DNA of 64,000 nt from Capitulum mitella. Its lineage: Eukaryota; Arthropoda; Thecostraca; Pollicipedomorpha; Pollicipedidae. Positions 1 through 25,799 of this stretch are shown here, piece by piece. The position numbers and the translations under genes were made by a program. How positions within the stretch are numbered: the first letter of the stretch is position 1; every line of letters begins with the position of its first letter. Under the pieces are notes generated by a model that saw only the letters and a list, made by a program, of their open reading frames with translations, was not told the origin of the DNA and did not search any database. The stretch spans positions 5,332,001 through 5,396,000 of the forward strand of contig CP099850.1 in the NCBI GenBank assembly GCA_030062745.1, written 5' to 3'.

Positions 1-867
1 GCCTGGCCTGCATGGAGCGCCAGGCATTTCAGAGTTACCTGGCCTGTACGAGCGCACTTACACGTAAGAAGTGCCGTGTCCACGAGGAGTGATTGATCAC
101 TGTATGGGGGGAGGGATCATCTGGAGGGTGATAGCTGCTAAAGACTTAAAAAGGGCTCTCCCTCAGCAAAAAAAAGAGAACAACTCCCCGGATTCCGTAT
201 TCATTGGGGATCAGGTTTAACAAATGATTTTTTCCCTTCGAGACCTTTTTGCTGTGGCGTGAAGGGGGAGCCCTCACCAGGGGCCAAAAAGTGGGGGGAC
301 ATGCCAACTGTCCCCCTTCCCCCGATAATTACACCTATGCTCAATACGAGTTCTGTATGGGCCCCATGTAACTTAGTTTTGTATGGGTTTTGTAAAGTCG
401 TTATATAGGCTCAGCACCGGCTCTGACTGGGTCCTAAGACGGGCCCCACATGGGTTCTAAATGAGTTCTACGTGAGCTGCATACGAGTTTTATGAGCTTC
501 GTATGGCCGTTATGTAGGTTTGTTGGTCAAAAATTGCTATTAATTTGCATCTGGGTTTATGCTACACGTACGGAGGCCAGATATGGTTTGTTCACTGGTC
601 GCAGCGTCCTTTACCGTAAGCCCCATCTGGTCGGGATGGCGGCGTAAACTAGTGCTTTAGTGCTATCGGCAACCGTACAATGCAATACGGCTGTTAACAG
701 CCCGGCTAGGTAATCCCGCATCTCAAGGCAGCCAGCATAGGCATTTCCAGTAGAACGATAAATGCGATTGCGAGACCGGAAATGAAACTATTACGTACAG
801 GTGATGCGCACTCCCGTATTAAATACGTCCCAATACAGGATGTTAATAATAACCAAAAAAGTGTGTG
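1..867. other. Intergenic, no gene seen
   Basis: Mixed-composition sequence. Around 290-480 there are degenerate repeats of the type GAGTT(C/T)TGTATGGG. No coding signal. Confidence 0.5.
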
Positions 868-1690
868 GGCCAAGCCGACTCCAGAATCGATTCAGACAGA
901 AGCAGACGACACAGAATCGAATCAGAATCGATTCTGATTCACCGGCTCTTCTTGTGGATCAAAGTCAGAATGGATTCCCTATTCAGCAGTTGCGAATCAG
1001 AATCAGAATCACCTTTTCGTTCAAGGATCAGAATCGAGTCGATTTGCAGATCTTGATTCATTTGAATGTGTGCCTGGTTCACCTAATAAATGATATCATT
1101 TGTCATCAACATTTATAAGAATAATAACGAGGTTTATCAGCATTGAGAGTAGATGACTAAAAAGAGAAGGAAATAAGAATCCCTAAATAAAACGATAAAT
1201 AAGATAAAAAGTGATGAATAGAAAATGGAATGTTTTGTTTACTGTTGTTACTTACTGGTCAACATGAATGTGAGAAGCTTTGTTTGTGAGAGACTGCTGA
1301 TGAACATTTTCACCCTCACCTTTGACCTTCACACCAACGTATTTAGATGCTGGGATTTCTTACATCTTGACACTCAGTGCAGATTGCACCTGGACACGGT
1401 GTTTATGTTTATGTTTATGCATGAAAATGTCACGCAGTACACGATAAACGGGATCATTGTTCCTCAGTACAGTACACCCTACAATCTACAGCAGGCATTG
1501 GGATAAGACGGATCCTTTGACTCAGCTGTTTCTTTATGACAAAAGCAAAAATAAACTAGCATTTATTTGGTTATTTGGCGGAAAAATGGATCGTGAACCG
1601 AATCGTGAGTAGTGCACCGTGAATCGAACCGATACCTAACCGTTCAAGATCATCTCCGAAGCAGAATCGAATTGATTTACAATTTCCTAA
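868..1690. mobile_element. Old non-autonomous DNA element with GAATCGATTC subterminal repeats
   Basis: Both ends (868-1075 and 1590-1690) are packed with GAATC/GATTC words, several as AGAATCGATTC palindromes. A related sequence in inverse orientation occurs at 62195-62965, including the shared GATTCGCA(A/G)CTG and CAGAATCGATTC blocks. Dense subterminal short repeats are typical of hAT-like elements. No target duplication was found, so the limits are approximate. Confidence 0.45.
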
Positions 1691-1982
1691 ATTTCTTACA
1701 AGTCTGGGGCCAAGGACGTTTTTCCCATGGTGTTAATGCTAAATTCCATAAAAAGATGGGGACTGTGACCTTCCCCCCTTCCCCGTTGTTACGCCTAGTC
1801 CCAAGGGATAAGGTCCCATACATTAGCCACGCTCGGTCTATTGCCGTAAAGCGGGCGATGGGCGCGGCGTGTACTGGGCCTTGACCCTTCCAATTTTTAC
1901 AAACGATACGATTCATCACGCAGCACCAGCATTTCAGCACGGTTTTGTCGAGGAGTTATAAACATACACAGTCAGTCGCCCC

Positions 1983-1988
1983 TTTATT
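1983..1988 (-). terminator. Candidate poly(A) signal of the VWA7-like gene
   Basis: The minus strand reads AATAAA about 470 nt after the stop, the first canonical signal I see downstream. A 3' UTR of this size is ordinary, but cleavage is not shown. Confidence 0.4.
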
Positions 1989-2453
1989 CAGCCATCATTT
2001 CGATACCCAATTTCACAGATTAAATAGGAGACGGTTCAGAAACATACCTTCACGTTCCACAGAGATTGGAATGGCCGTTTGACCCGTACATATCAGAAAT
2101 TTCCATCTGCGTTACGCACTGCTTCCTGCTTCGACAGGGCAGAATCACTCGCATCGTCTGGGACGCGATGTCTCTCCGCCGTAAACGGCACCACTCTCTG
2201 GCACGGCGAAAAGAGACCGATTGACCATAACTACGCCGCTGCCCTGATCTGCTGCTGTGGCCTGCCGCGTCGGCCACATTTAACCGACTATTGCTCCCGC
2301 AGCCTTCTGGAACGCCACCCAGGTCACATCTGACTGGCCAATGTCGCTGCTGCAGTCGGAACCCAGGTCACATCCGACTGGTTACCGCCGCCGCAGACTG
2401 TCCGGTCAGATCACTTCTGACTGGATGCTGTCACTGCAGATTGCCGGGTGAGA

Positions 2454-17238
<14,785 letters not shown>

Positions 17239-17827
17239 GGCCGCGCGACGGCTGCTCGCCGTGCTGCGACGGGGGACAGCTGAGCTGGGAGTCGACGCTG
17301 GGAGACAGCCGGCGGCAGCAGCGGCTGGGCTAGCCAATGGCCGTGCTGTGACCGGTGACGACCGCGGGGTACCTCTGCTCAGAGACGACCGGCGACGGTG
17401 GCTGGCCGAAGGCGAATGAACACCGCCTGCCGCCAGCGCCCCGTCTTCCGGTTGAGTCTTTGTGCTAAGCGCTTTATCAAGGCGTGGAGTGGCCGTCCAG
17501 GCGATTGTTGAGTGCCAATCGTGGGCGCATTCGACTGTTTGCCGAAGGAAATTACGCCAGTGCGTAAAGCCCGGGCGGTCGGAAGCGATAACGCTGGCCA
17601 CGGACGTATCGAGACACTTCCGGAGGTTCGTCCAGCAGGTTACTGGAACTGTGCGAAAAACCGATGACCGACAGCTTTCCGTTGCCAAATGGTGGAGTGA
17701 AAACGACATGATGTATTTTTCTCCCAGTGATGAGGCGAGAACTAGCGGAATGTGTTTCGAATCATTCGCTACAGTAGTGCTGTTTCAAAACGATGTGACG
17801 AGTTCTTCGCTGAAGAGGGACGCATTG
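17239..17827. other. Upstream region of the VWA7-like gene
   Basis: GC-rich near the start codon and balanced further up. It should hold the 5' UTR and promoter of the minus-strand gene, but I see no TATA box or initiator convincing enough to annotate. Confidence 0.4.
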
Positions 17828-17902
17828 TGATCGGTACCTCAGTTGGTAGAGTTCTGGTCTCTCCGTCCTGACAAGACAGGTTCAAGTCGCCCCGGCGCTC
17901 GA
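17828..17902 (+). pseudogene. tRNA-like relic (tRNA pseudogene or SINE head)
   Basis: An A-box-like TACCTCAGTTGGTAGAG is followed about 40 bases later by a B-box-like GGTTCAAGTCG. The acceptor and T stems do not pair, so this is not a working tRNA. No SINE body is recognisable downstream. Confidence 0.45.
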
Positions 17903-18960
17903 TACATGCTTCCAGAATTTAACAGCTAATGACGATATACAGGCTTTATGCCAGGTTATGAAAATGTTATATCTTCTTGGATTCTACTCGACTTTTGTTG
18001 ACAGGCCTCGTCCTCCTTCACACTTTATCTCGTCACATCCTTCGCTGAAATAGCCTCAGTTATCTGCCTTCTGGTATGAAAAAAGGTGACACAAGGAAGC
18101 CTTGATAGACTGAGAAATGCAGACCGTTGAGATGAGTTCGCTCCAATCAGTCTTGCCCAGTAAATGTTTTGTTCATTTACACGTCAAAGATCGCAGCCCG
18201 TCAGCTGGCCTCGCTGGTTTACGACAGTAATTGAAAACATTCTACTGATATGAATTGTGGGAAGCAAACCCGGCATGTTTCATTAACCCAAAAAAGTGTA
18301 CATAAATGGTCATATGGTCAATGGTCAAGTGTGTTCGTACGCAGGTCGAATGCACACAGTCTACATAGTGGTTGTAAACGCGAAGCTACGCACGCCAAAT
18401 GTATGCAAACACAAGCGTTCGCGTGAAAATGCACTTGAACACAGATGGATACTCGAAGGATGTACTCTTACGTATCTATGCCTACGCAATGGCATATAAG
18501 CACTGACACACATGGTCGTAAAATTACGCACACTCAGAAACACACGACTGGTGAGATTGTCGGCAGTATGTTCCTTGAAAGTTATGAGCAAAACGTCTGA
18601 CATAACCTTTCCAACCAATGTAAACTGATATCGCATTTCCAAAAGATTGCAGAATCAAAATAACCAGCACGCAGCAGTTTTTCTTCCTAACATTTTGTTT
18701 TGAATTAATGCCGAACCTTTCGTGACTGAGCAGTTCTTCCTAGGTGCACTGTCACCTAGGTCGTTTATCGCGAAAGACATCAGCTAGGTTCTCAACGTAG
18801 AGCATGGGGAAAGGGTATCACCGTGCGGCTCAAGGACCTAATTATACGCTCGTTTTTGTTTCTTTGCTCTGTCACGTCACGCCAACATACTACGCAGGAT
18901 CGCCCCTTCAGCCTACCTCCCATCCGTGGTTCGATGGCTGGAAAGAGGCAATTCGTTTAG
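17903..18960. other. Intergenic, no gene seen
   Basis: Balanced composition with many ACAC/CATA words near 18296-18540. The open frames are short and unrecognisable. The last few hundred bases may belong to the LINE relic that follows. Confidence 0.4.
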
Positions 18961-19074
18961 CGCACCGCCTCGTTGTTCAACGCATTGCCACCAGACTTCG
19001 CTGACATGTCTTTTCAAATGTTCAGACGCAAGCTGAAACAGCACCTTATTGCGACATCTTACAAACGTGCGTGA
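18961..19074 (+). pseudogene. LINE reverse-transcriptase C-terminal relic
   Basis: One frame reads RTASLFNALPPDF, then MSFQMFRRKLKQHL and a stop. This is the conserved tail of non-LTR retrotransposon ORF2 (RTxxLWNxLP...FKRKLKxHL). A stop codon lies just upstream in the same frame. About 170 bases after the stop comes an A-rich tail region with AAATAAA-like words (19245-19270). The copy is 5'-truncated and dead. Confidence 0.65.
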
Positions 19075-19274
19075 CAACCTTTTCTTTTAACTTTTTTTTT
19101 GTAACTGGGCTTGACATGTGGAACGAGTGTACTGTATGTGTGTGCATTTCCTACCTCTTGTACCCTTCACGTGTGGTGATTCGAGATCGGGAATACGCTT
19201 TGTGGCCTCGTTTGTTTTGTTTTGGAAAATGATCCCATGACATAAACAAATAAACAGATGAATAAATAAGGGCC

Positions 19275-21974
19275 ATATTGACGCACGACGGCTAATAGCG
19301 CTCCAAAATAAGGAAAAGCACTGTGGGTGTCGCGCAAAGCCCGTTCAACATTCAACTCACCTGACTGACTTTCTCTGGCAATCGGTCTTTACAACATGGC
19401 GCATACCCCAACCCGTGGTATGCGCTCTGTGATCGTAGGTGCATTTCAAATGAAATTATGACTGACTGTGTTGAATCGATTTTTAAGTCGCTTCACAAAA
19501 AATGCTTTACATAATATTACGCCTATTACATTTTCGTGCTTAGCTCGTGTTTTTTCAGTTATACGTTACTAGGACGGAAAAAAGCGTCTTGCTGGTCAGC
19601 AAGGCTGACCACAACAGATATCATTCAGGTGTCTATAATCCTGAATTCTGTTGTAGTGTGCGTCAGCTGGGCATGTGTTGCACATATCTCACGATCTTCC
19701 GTTCCCCAACTGTGCACGGTCACTTTTAGCGTATTAAAAGCAAGTGACGACGTTAATGCCGTTGTTCCAAACAAACTGGGTACGCCACTTTACCGTATGC
19801 CCAAAACTGTCATGGAGTTAATTTAGTCACAATGAATCTTGTCTTAGGCTTTAGCTCTCGCTAGTATTCGCTATTTCGCCTTCGACTGTGCAGGGGTTGG
19901 TGTGTCCCCATCCATTTCCAGGCTTGACGTGACAGAGCAACGGAGCAAAAACCAACGTGTAATTAGGTTTTTGAGTTATACGGTGATAGCCAGCTTGACT
20001 TTTTAAGATCACACAATGACCTTACAGACGACCTCAAAGGAGGCCATGCTGGCGGATATTGGTTTTCAGTGGACTGTATGAGAAGTAACATAAAGAGCGC
20101 TATATAATAATACAATATTTAATATAATATATTTAATATAATGATAAATAATATAATATTATAATAAAGGGATTAAAGCGACTTCTGACGTTGAATGGGA
20201 TCTAAACTACCATTGTTTTACATATCAGCTTTTGCGATCATATCATGTCCGTTCCAATGTCGACAAAAGTCCAAAAAAGTCAATGACATTCATTCATGAT
20301 TTTGACCTAGGACAATATTGACCCAAGTAAGGACTGCAGTGAAGACGTCACGGACAAAATGTTAAGACAAAATGTTTTGCCACACATGTTAAGACTGAGT
20401 AGAATTGCACCGTTTGTACCTCAATTTATAGGCAAACCAAAGCGTGACAAGATTGGTTTGGGGTCAAAATCGAACCTTTGTATCTCACGCAGACCTTCAT
20501 ATCTGCATAGTACCAGCATTGCCCATATGAAACGACACCTGCCATCCTCGTTGTGCAGGTAGAAATGAATCACGCACCTTTCCGCAAACGGAGGATCCCA
20601 AGAACAAGCTGCACACTCGCATGGATCGCATCTTCTCACTGATGTCCTAAATCTTGCTTGTCCTTGATGGCGTTTGTTTTTTTGTTTTTTTGTTTTTTTT
20701 TACAGCCCACCACGAAATTTGGCGCCTCCGGCATCAACGATTCCCAAAAGCAAAGGTCTAAATGGCAAACGTATGCACCTCAGCGCACGCGTCCCGCCCA
20801 CACCAGGCTGGAGCTATCGGTACACAAAACATCTACATGTATCAAATAACACGAATCACGTGCTCCTGTCCACTAATTTTCAGCATCCCAGCGGTAGCAG
20901 TTTTGCGGCGCTAAAGGTGGGGTGTTAATCGCGTAGGCACTATGAGCTTTATGTGCAGACTGTACCCCCAATTCGGCCTGGATCCATCGAAACTGATCGC
21001 CTAGCTGCCCGTCCCCGTTTCCAAGCCATCATCGCATCAAACTGCGTCGTCTGCGTCCCGAAAATTGGCCCAGCAAAAACGGAGTGTAAAAGAGGCGCAC
21101 GCGCGCTGCACGTGTCGCAGCGACGTTCCCATGGCATCTGCATAAAGCTCATAATGCGTTGTCGCGCCAGGGACGTAGCCAAGGGAGGAGCCATGGGGGC
21201 CATGGCCCGCTCCTGAGCCAAGTGGTCTATGAACACCAGATACATGGCGATTTCGCATGAACACGTAATAGTGATCCTAGATATATTGCAAAAACAAACA
21301 TTGCGTGTTTCCTATGTAATAAATATGACATAAATTGCCTAAAATTACCGCCTTTTCTTGCGAATTTCGTCATATGCATGTGACATATGACAACATTTGA
21401 CATTCCCCCCCCCCCAGGAAAATCCTGGTCACGTGCCTGTGTCGCGCATCATCACGATGTTGTCACGACGTTGGCATTGTCATAGCGACGTCCCCGCAAT
21501 GTTCGCACAACCTATATAAACTTCGTGGCGACGTCTTTATCACACAGTCATGACGCACATAAAGCGATGTAACAACATCTCCGCAACATTGCCGCAGCCG
21601 TCATAAGACGCCACAGGATATCCACACGATGTTACCAAAAGAATTAAACTCGTCCGGTCTCTTCAAACGGCCGAAAAGCTAGGTGTGAGTGGTAAAAGCA
21701 AAAGCAAAATACGGTCAATGGCGAACTGTGCCATCCATGGTCACCTAAACGAGTTGTTACGAAATCAGAAAACATTTGTTTGATCATAAAGCCAAAACAT
21801 CTTGTGCCCTTTCGTCATGCATTATGAAAATATGTTATTTCGCACTTACCTACTTCGTTCACCCCTTCGCCGAAAGACAAAGTCCGGTGCGCCCGAGCAG
21901 TTCGCACACTGAGGCCCTAAAAAACTGTGGCCCACCCTGAGGGGAGGAAGGTGCTTAACCCACCCAATCATGAG
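19275..21974. other. Intergenic, no gene seen
   Basis: AT-rich low-complexity DNA at 20101-20170 (TAATATAATATT words) and T-runs at 20675-20702. Several short open frames lack motifs and are probably chance. Confidence 0.4.
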
Positions 21975-21978
21975 TTAA

Positions 21979-23197
21979 CCCTATTCCCGGAGGGCTAGAC
22001 GGTATGGTCGATTCCCGGCAGGGGGGGGGGGGGCGGATTCGGCCCCCCCTGAGATCTCGAGAACTACTGGTCCGATTTCATCGCAACAAACGGCAATCAA
22101 TTCTCCGTGACGTGAACTACATTTTTATAAAAAGAAATTTTCAAAATTTGAAATTTGTTGATACAGGGGGGCAAAAAGGTCAAAATGGGGGGTACTTTTG
22201 GACTTCTTATAACTCCGTTGTTTATGGACCGATTTCGATGAAACTGGCATCAGTCGAGAAATTATGGATAGGGCTTTTACCCTGAATCCGCAAACCTGAA
22301 ATTTTGAGAAAATTCATGGGCGTTCACAGGGTTTCAAAAATAGGAGGATTAGTTTTCTAACAACTGAATGAACAAAAGAGGCAAACACCCTTTTTTTGGC
22401 TTCTGCTAGTCATGTTATACTAAAGAAGTACAAATCGCATTACAATGTTTGTATAATGTTAGCATAGGCGATGCCAGGGACATGAAAAAGGGGAAACTGT
22501 CACGGTCACACGTTTCTCAGATCAACTTGTGACCTTTGACCTTAAATGACCTCCAGTGACCTTGGGGTCACTTGGAATGATCTCGTGTGCATTTAATGTT
22601 ATCTGTAAACGTTTTCAAGCATTTGAATTCACTCTATTTCAAAAGTTTCATCTTATGGCTATTGCGATATAGGGTACGCGCAATGACATTTTAGGTCATA
22701 TCTCCGTGACCCGACCTGATATGAAGCTGAAACTTGGTACACAAGTAGAGGGCACTCTTCTACGTTATATATATTCCGGGTTTGGCATTTGAAAAAAATG
22801 GCGCTGAAATTAAAGCGAAAAAAACAAATTTTAACTTTTGACCTTTGACCTGACCTTGTAAAATGACCTCAGATAAACAAAATTATACCTGCACATTTCC
22901 CAACTATTTAGCTATACATTTATAGAAAGTTTTAAGCTCTAGCTTTAAAACTCTGTTTTTGGCAGACATTTTCCTTTTAACCTCAACATGGCCAAAAATG
23001 GCCTGAGGTGCCTCCCAAAACCGTTACCTGGCTCCGCCCCTGAGCAAAACAGAATTCTGAAATTTTGTCACAGCACGTACAAAAAATAGCTAGTAAAAGT
23101 CACCAAGTTTCGTGAAGCTGCGTTAAAAAGCCTGGAATTGGCAAACAAAAAACCCGAGGGGGGGGGGGCGGATTCCGCCCCCCCGCCGGGAATAGGG
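21979..23197 (-). mobile_element. piggyBac-like non-autonomous element, copy B
   Basis: Inverted copy of the element at 3132. TTAA lies at 21975-21978 and 23198-23201. Ends are CCCTATTCCCGG and CCGGGAATAGGG. Subterminal hairpins GGGGGGCGGATTCGGCCCCC and GGGGCGGATTCCGCCCC are clean. Contains many AGGTCA half-sites (as TGACCT). Length 1,219 bp; no transposase. Confidence 0.85.
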
Positions 23198-23201
23198 TTA
23201 A

Positions 23202-24119
23202 GCCCCTTCATCAGCGTGCAGTTCGACCTCCAGTTAGTTTTCTCGAATGCCTCTTGAATGAGTTATGTTACATATGTTTCTGCAACTATCAGTGCCTCTC
23301 CAAAAATGACCAGCAATGCTAAAGCCCTATCGAACCGTAACTTCTTGAGGTATTAAAATTTTAGTCCGGCTATCACAGCCCCGTCGCTCGTCGAGAGGCG
23401 CACAACCACCTGCGAGAATCTGAACTGACATGACCTCAGTTAACTTTCGGGAGTCTTTCACTTGACATCGTATCGCACAAGTGTGAAGGGAATGTTCGAA
23501 CTGTATGCGGGTTTTCAACACACTCAAGATCACTAAACCGACAACAAAGTGGCGGTCGCCAAAGCTATAACGTAGGCCATAGTAGCCACCCTCACCTGAC
23601 CTGACCGAAAATTTTAACACGCAAAGGCTAAATAGGTTTTAAAAACAAGCAAGCAGGTTAAAAAAAAAAACGGAGGACGAAGCTGTATGGTTCCACTTCC
23701 GTTCACCATTCACCATTAGTTTAAATTTTAGGGGAAAGACAAATTGTTCCCCCCCTATGACGACGGGCCCAGGCAAGAGGGAATGACGGGCAATGGGGAA
23801 ACCAGATGGAACATGGCGCATGCGTGTTGGCTGGTGAAAATGTAAGTTGACGATATAGTGAGTGACTGGAGCATCAGCGTCGCGAAGGCAAACAATTCGT
23901 GAGAGTCGTATTGCTCGTCTCGCGGGCGAGGAGAGACGTTGAACATCGAAGGTAGCCGATGGAAAGGTCCTGCAGGATCACGACGGGATTTTCCCTTTCG
24001 TCGTGACGTGATGTGCTCGTTTTGAACACCGGGTGCGCTGCAAGAGATGCTGACGTCAGATACCATCACTTTGATGCTGGGAGTCTTGAGGTATGTTTTC
24101 CCACGTTCTCTCGGTTGAC
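23202..24119. other. Intergenic, no gene recognised
   Basis: Normal CpG content. On the minus strand 23755-24069 is open and ends in a region reading DEQYDSHELFAFATLMLQSL, which distantly recalls the C-terminus of Myb/SANT-like MADF or BESS proteins. The likeness is too weak to name it. Confidence 0.3.
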
Positions 24120-25570
24120 TATTGCATTTGCAGCTTTGTCAGAAGTATACTTTTAGAATTTCCATGAAGGGCCTCATGAGGAATTGCTTGACATTGTTTG
24201 CTTGAGGCCAGTATGGTGGACATTGAAGTGTCATGAGGGGTGACATATGGGCACATTAATTTAAGAACTGTAGTGTGTTGGGAAATGGTCTGTATAAAAT
24301 GTGTCACTGGCAAGTGTGCTGGCATTGCTGTACAGGTATGGGGATAGACAGGGCTCAAATGGATCTCCTTCCATGTAGAAAACATGTATGTTGCTGTGAG
24401 GACACCTGCTGCGCCCATGGCAGAATGGGTGGAGCTGTTGATGAAATTGCTAATGACATTCCATGAAATACTGGGCTGCATGTAGTCTGCCACATATGCA
24501 AACATCATGTAGGGGTAAAGGTAAGTTTCTGACTGATTAAATTCCAAATAATCTTCCACATGATTGGCACCAATGTAGAGAACATATCATCCTCTTGCTG
24601 CCTGAATTTCTTGAAAAGTAACAATAAAATCATAACAGCAAGGTACCACACAGTACTAATGCACTGGGATCAACAGAGGAGAATAATATTCTGTAGTGCA
24701 GAATGTAGTGCATGCAAGGTTAAGATTATTGACAATGAGGATGTTTGAAGACCATGCAGATATCTTCAAGCAATTAATGATGTCATACATTTTAAAATTT
24801 TATTTTGTTGTTCATTTTGTTGAATTTAAAGCAATTGCCAAATTATTATATCATTACATTATTGTATTAGATGATTGTTGAGATATCTCCAGTACCATTA
24901 CAATATTCCATTTATGCCCCATGGCAACAAGACATCTCTAATACTGAGGTGCCATTGGCAATGAGGTTGTGGGTGGGGGTGTTATTACCATTATGTTCTC
25001 ACATCATTCTTGCATTGTTTTATATGGTTGCCATTATGTTGGCACATGGTAATATTATCAGATTATACCACTACAGTACCAGGTACAATTATCATGTGGG
25101 ATGCTCCCTGGATGGAAGGAGGGGTTGTTTCACCTTGGACATACTTGGAAATACAGGGCAGAAATGTTACGCTGAAGGCAGCAGCACACCACCACAGGTG
25201 CAGTGTAGGGTACTAGAAGCCACAGATTGATAAAGGGTGTGATTGGACTTAGCTCTGTCTAGGGGTTGTATGCTGAATAGGTTAGGTTAGGTTAGGTTGG
25301 GTTAGGTTAGGTTAGGTTAGGTTAGGTTAGGTTAGGTTACACAAATTTTTATTTATTGTTTCATTTTGCTTGTGAATGTTTTTTGGTTTTGTATTAATGT
25401 TCTGTTTTGCAGATATTTTATTTCACTACTGTTATTATGTTAATTGCATATTAATTATCTTGCTTACATGTTTCTTTAAAATTGCAATTTTACCTTTCCA
25501 TACTTTTATATAAATTGTATTACTACTGGCTTTTTTGTTTTAATGATAATTTCTATCGCATATTAGGTAT
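24120..25570. other. CpG-depleted AT-rich domain, left arm
   Basis: About 1.4 kb with only about two CpG dinucleotides, whereas flanking DNA is CpG-rich. Contains unrecognised open frames on both strands (24119-24559 minus, 24871-25230 plus) and a TTAGG tract. This fits long-term germline CpG methylation. Confidence 0.6.
25278..25339 (+). repeat. Interstitial telomere-type repeat (TTAGG)n
   Basis: Twelve tandem TTAGG units, one altered to TTGGG. TTAGG is the ancestral arthropod telomere unit. A shorter run of three to four units occurs at 31554-31572. Confidence 0.9.
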
Positions 25571-25589
25571 TTCCAAACCTTTTTCATTG

Positions 25590-25770
25590 CTCTTGACGGG
25601 ACTTTGGGTCCGACCGACGACTTATCAGCATCGAGATGTCACGTGAACAAACCATTTGCGCAGAAACGTCAAAAATTTCTACGCGATCGATGGCCGGCCG
25701 GCACGGCAGTGACGACGCAGTCCGTTTGGGGGAAATAATGTGTGTTTTAGTTTTTTTTTGGCAGAAATCG
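25590..25770. promoter_or_regulatory. Candidate promoter island with CACGTG E-box
   Basis: A stretch of normal-to-high CpG between two CpG-depleted arms. It holds the E-box CACGTG at 25640-25645 in the context GTCACGTGA, then CGCGATCGATGG. The plus strand has an ATG at 25688 (MAGRHGSDDAVRLGEIM...) and a strong donor-like ATC|GTAAGT at 25769/25770. Direction and gene are not known. Confidence 0.35.
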
Positions 25771-25799
25771 TAAGTAGTACGTATCATTATTGCATTTCA

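Noticed and set aside
17828-17902. Functional tRNA gene
   Set aside because: A and B boxes are visible but the acceptor and T stems do not pair.
23755-24069. Myb/SANT-like (MADF/BESS) gene fragment
   Set aside because: Only a short acidic-aromatic stretch is similar; no helix-turn-helix or second motif was found.
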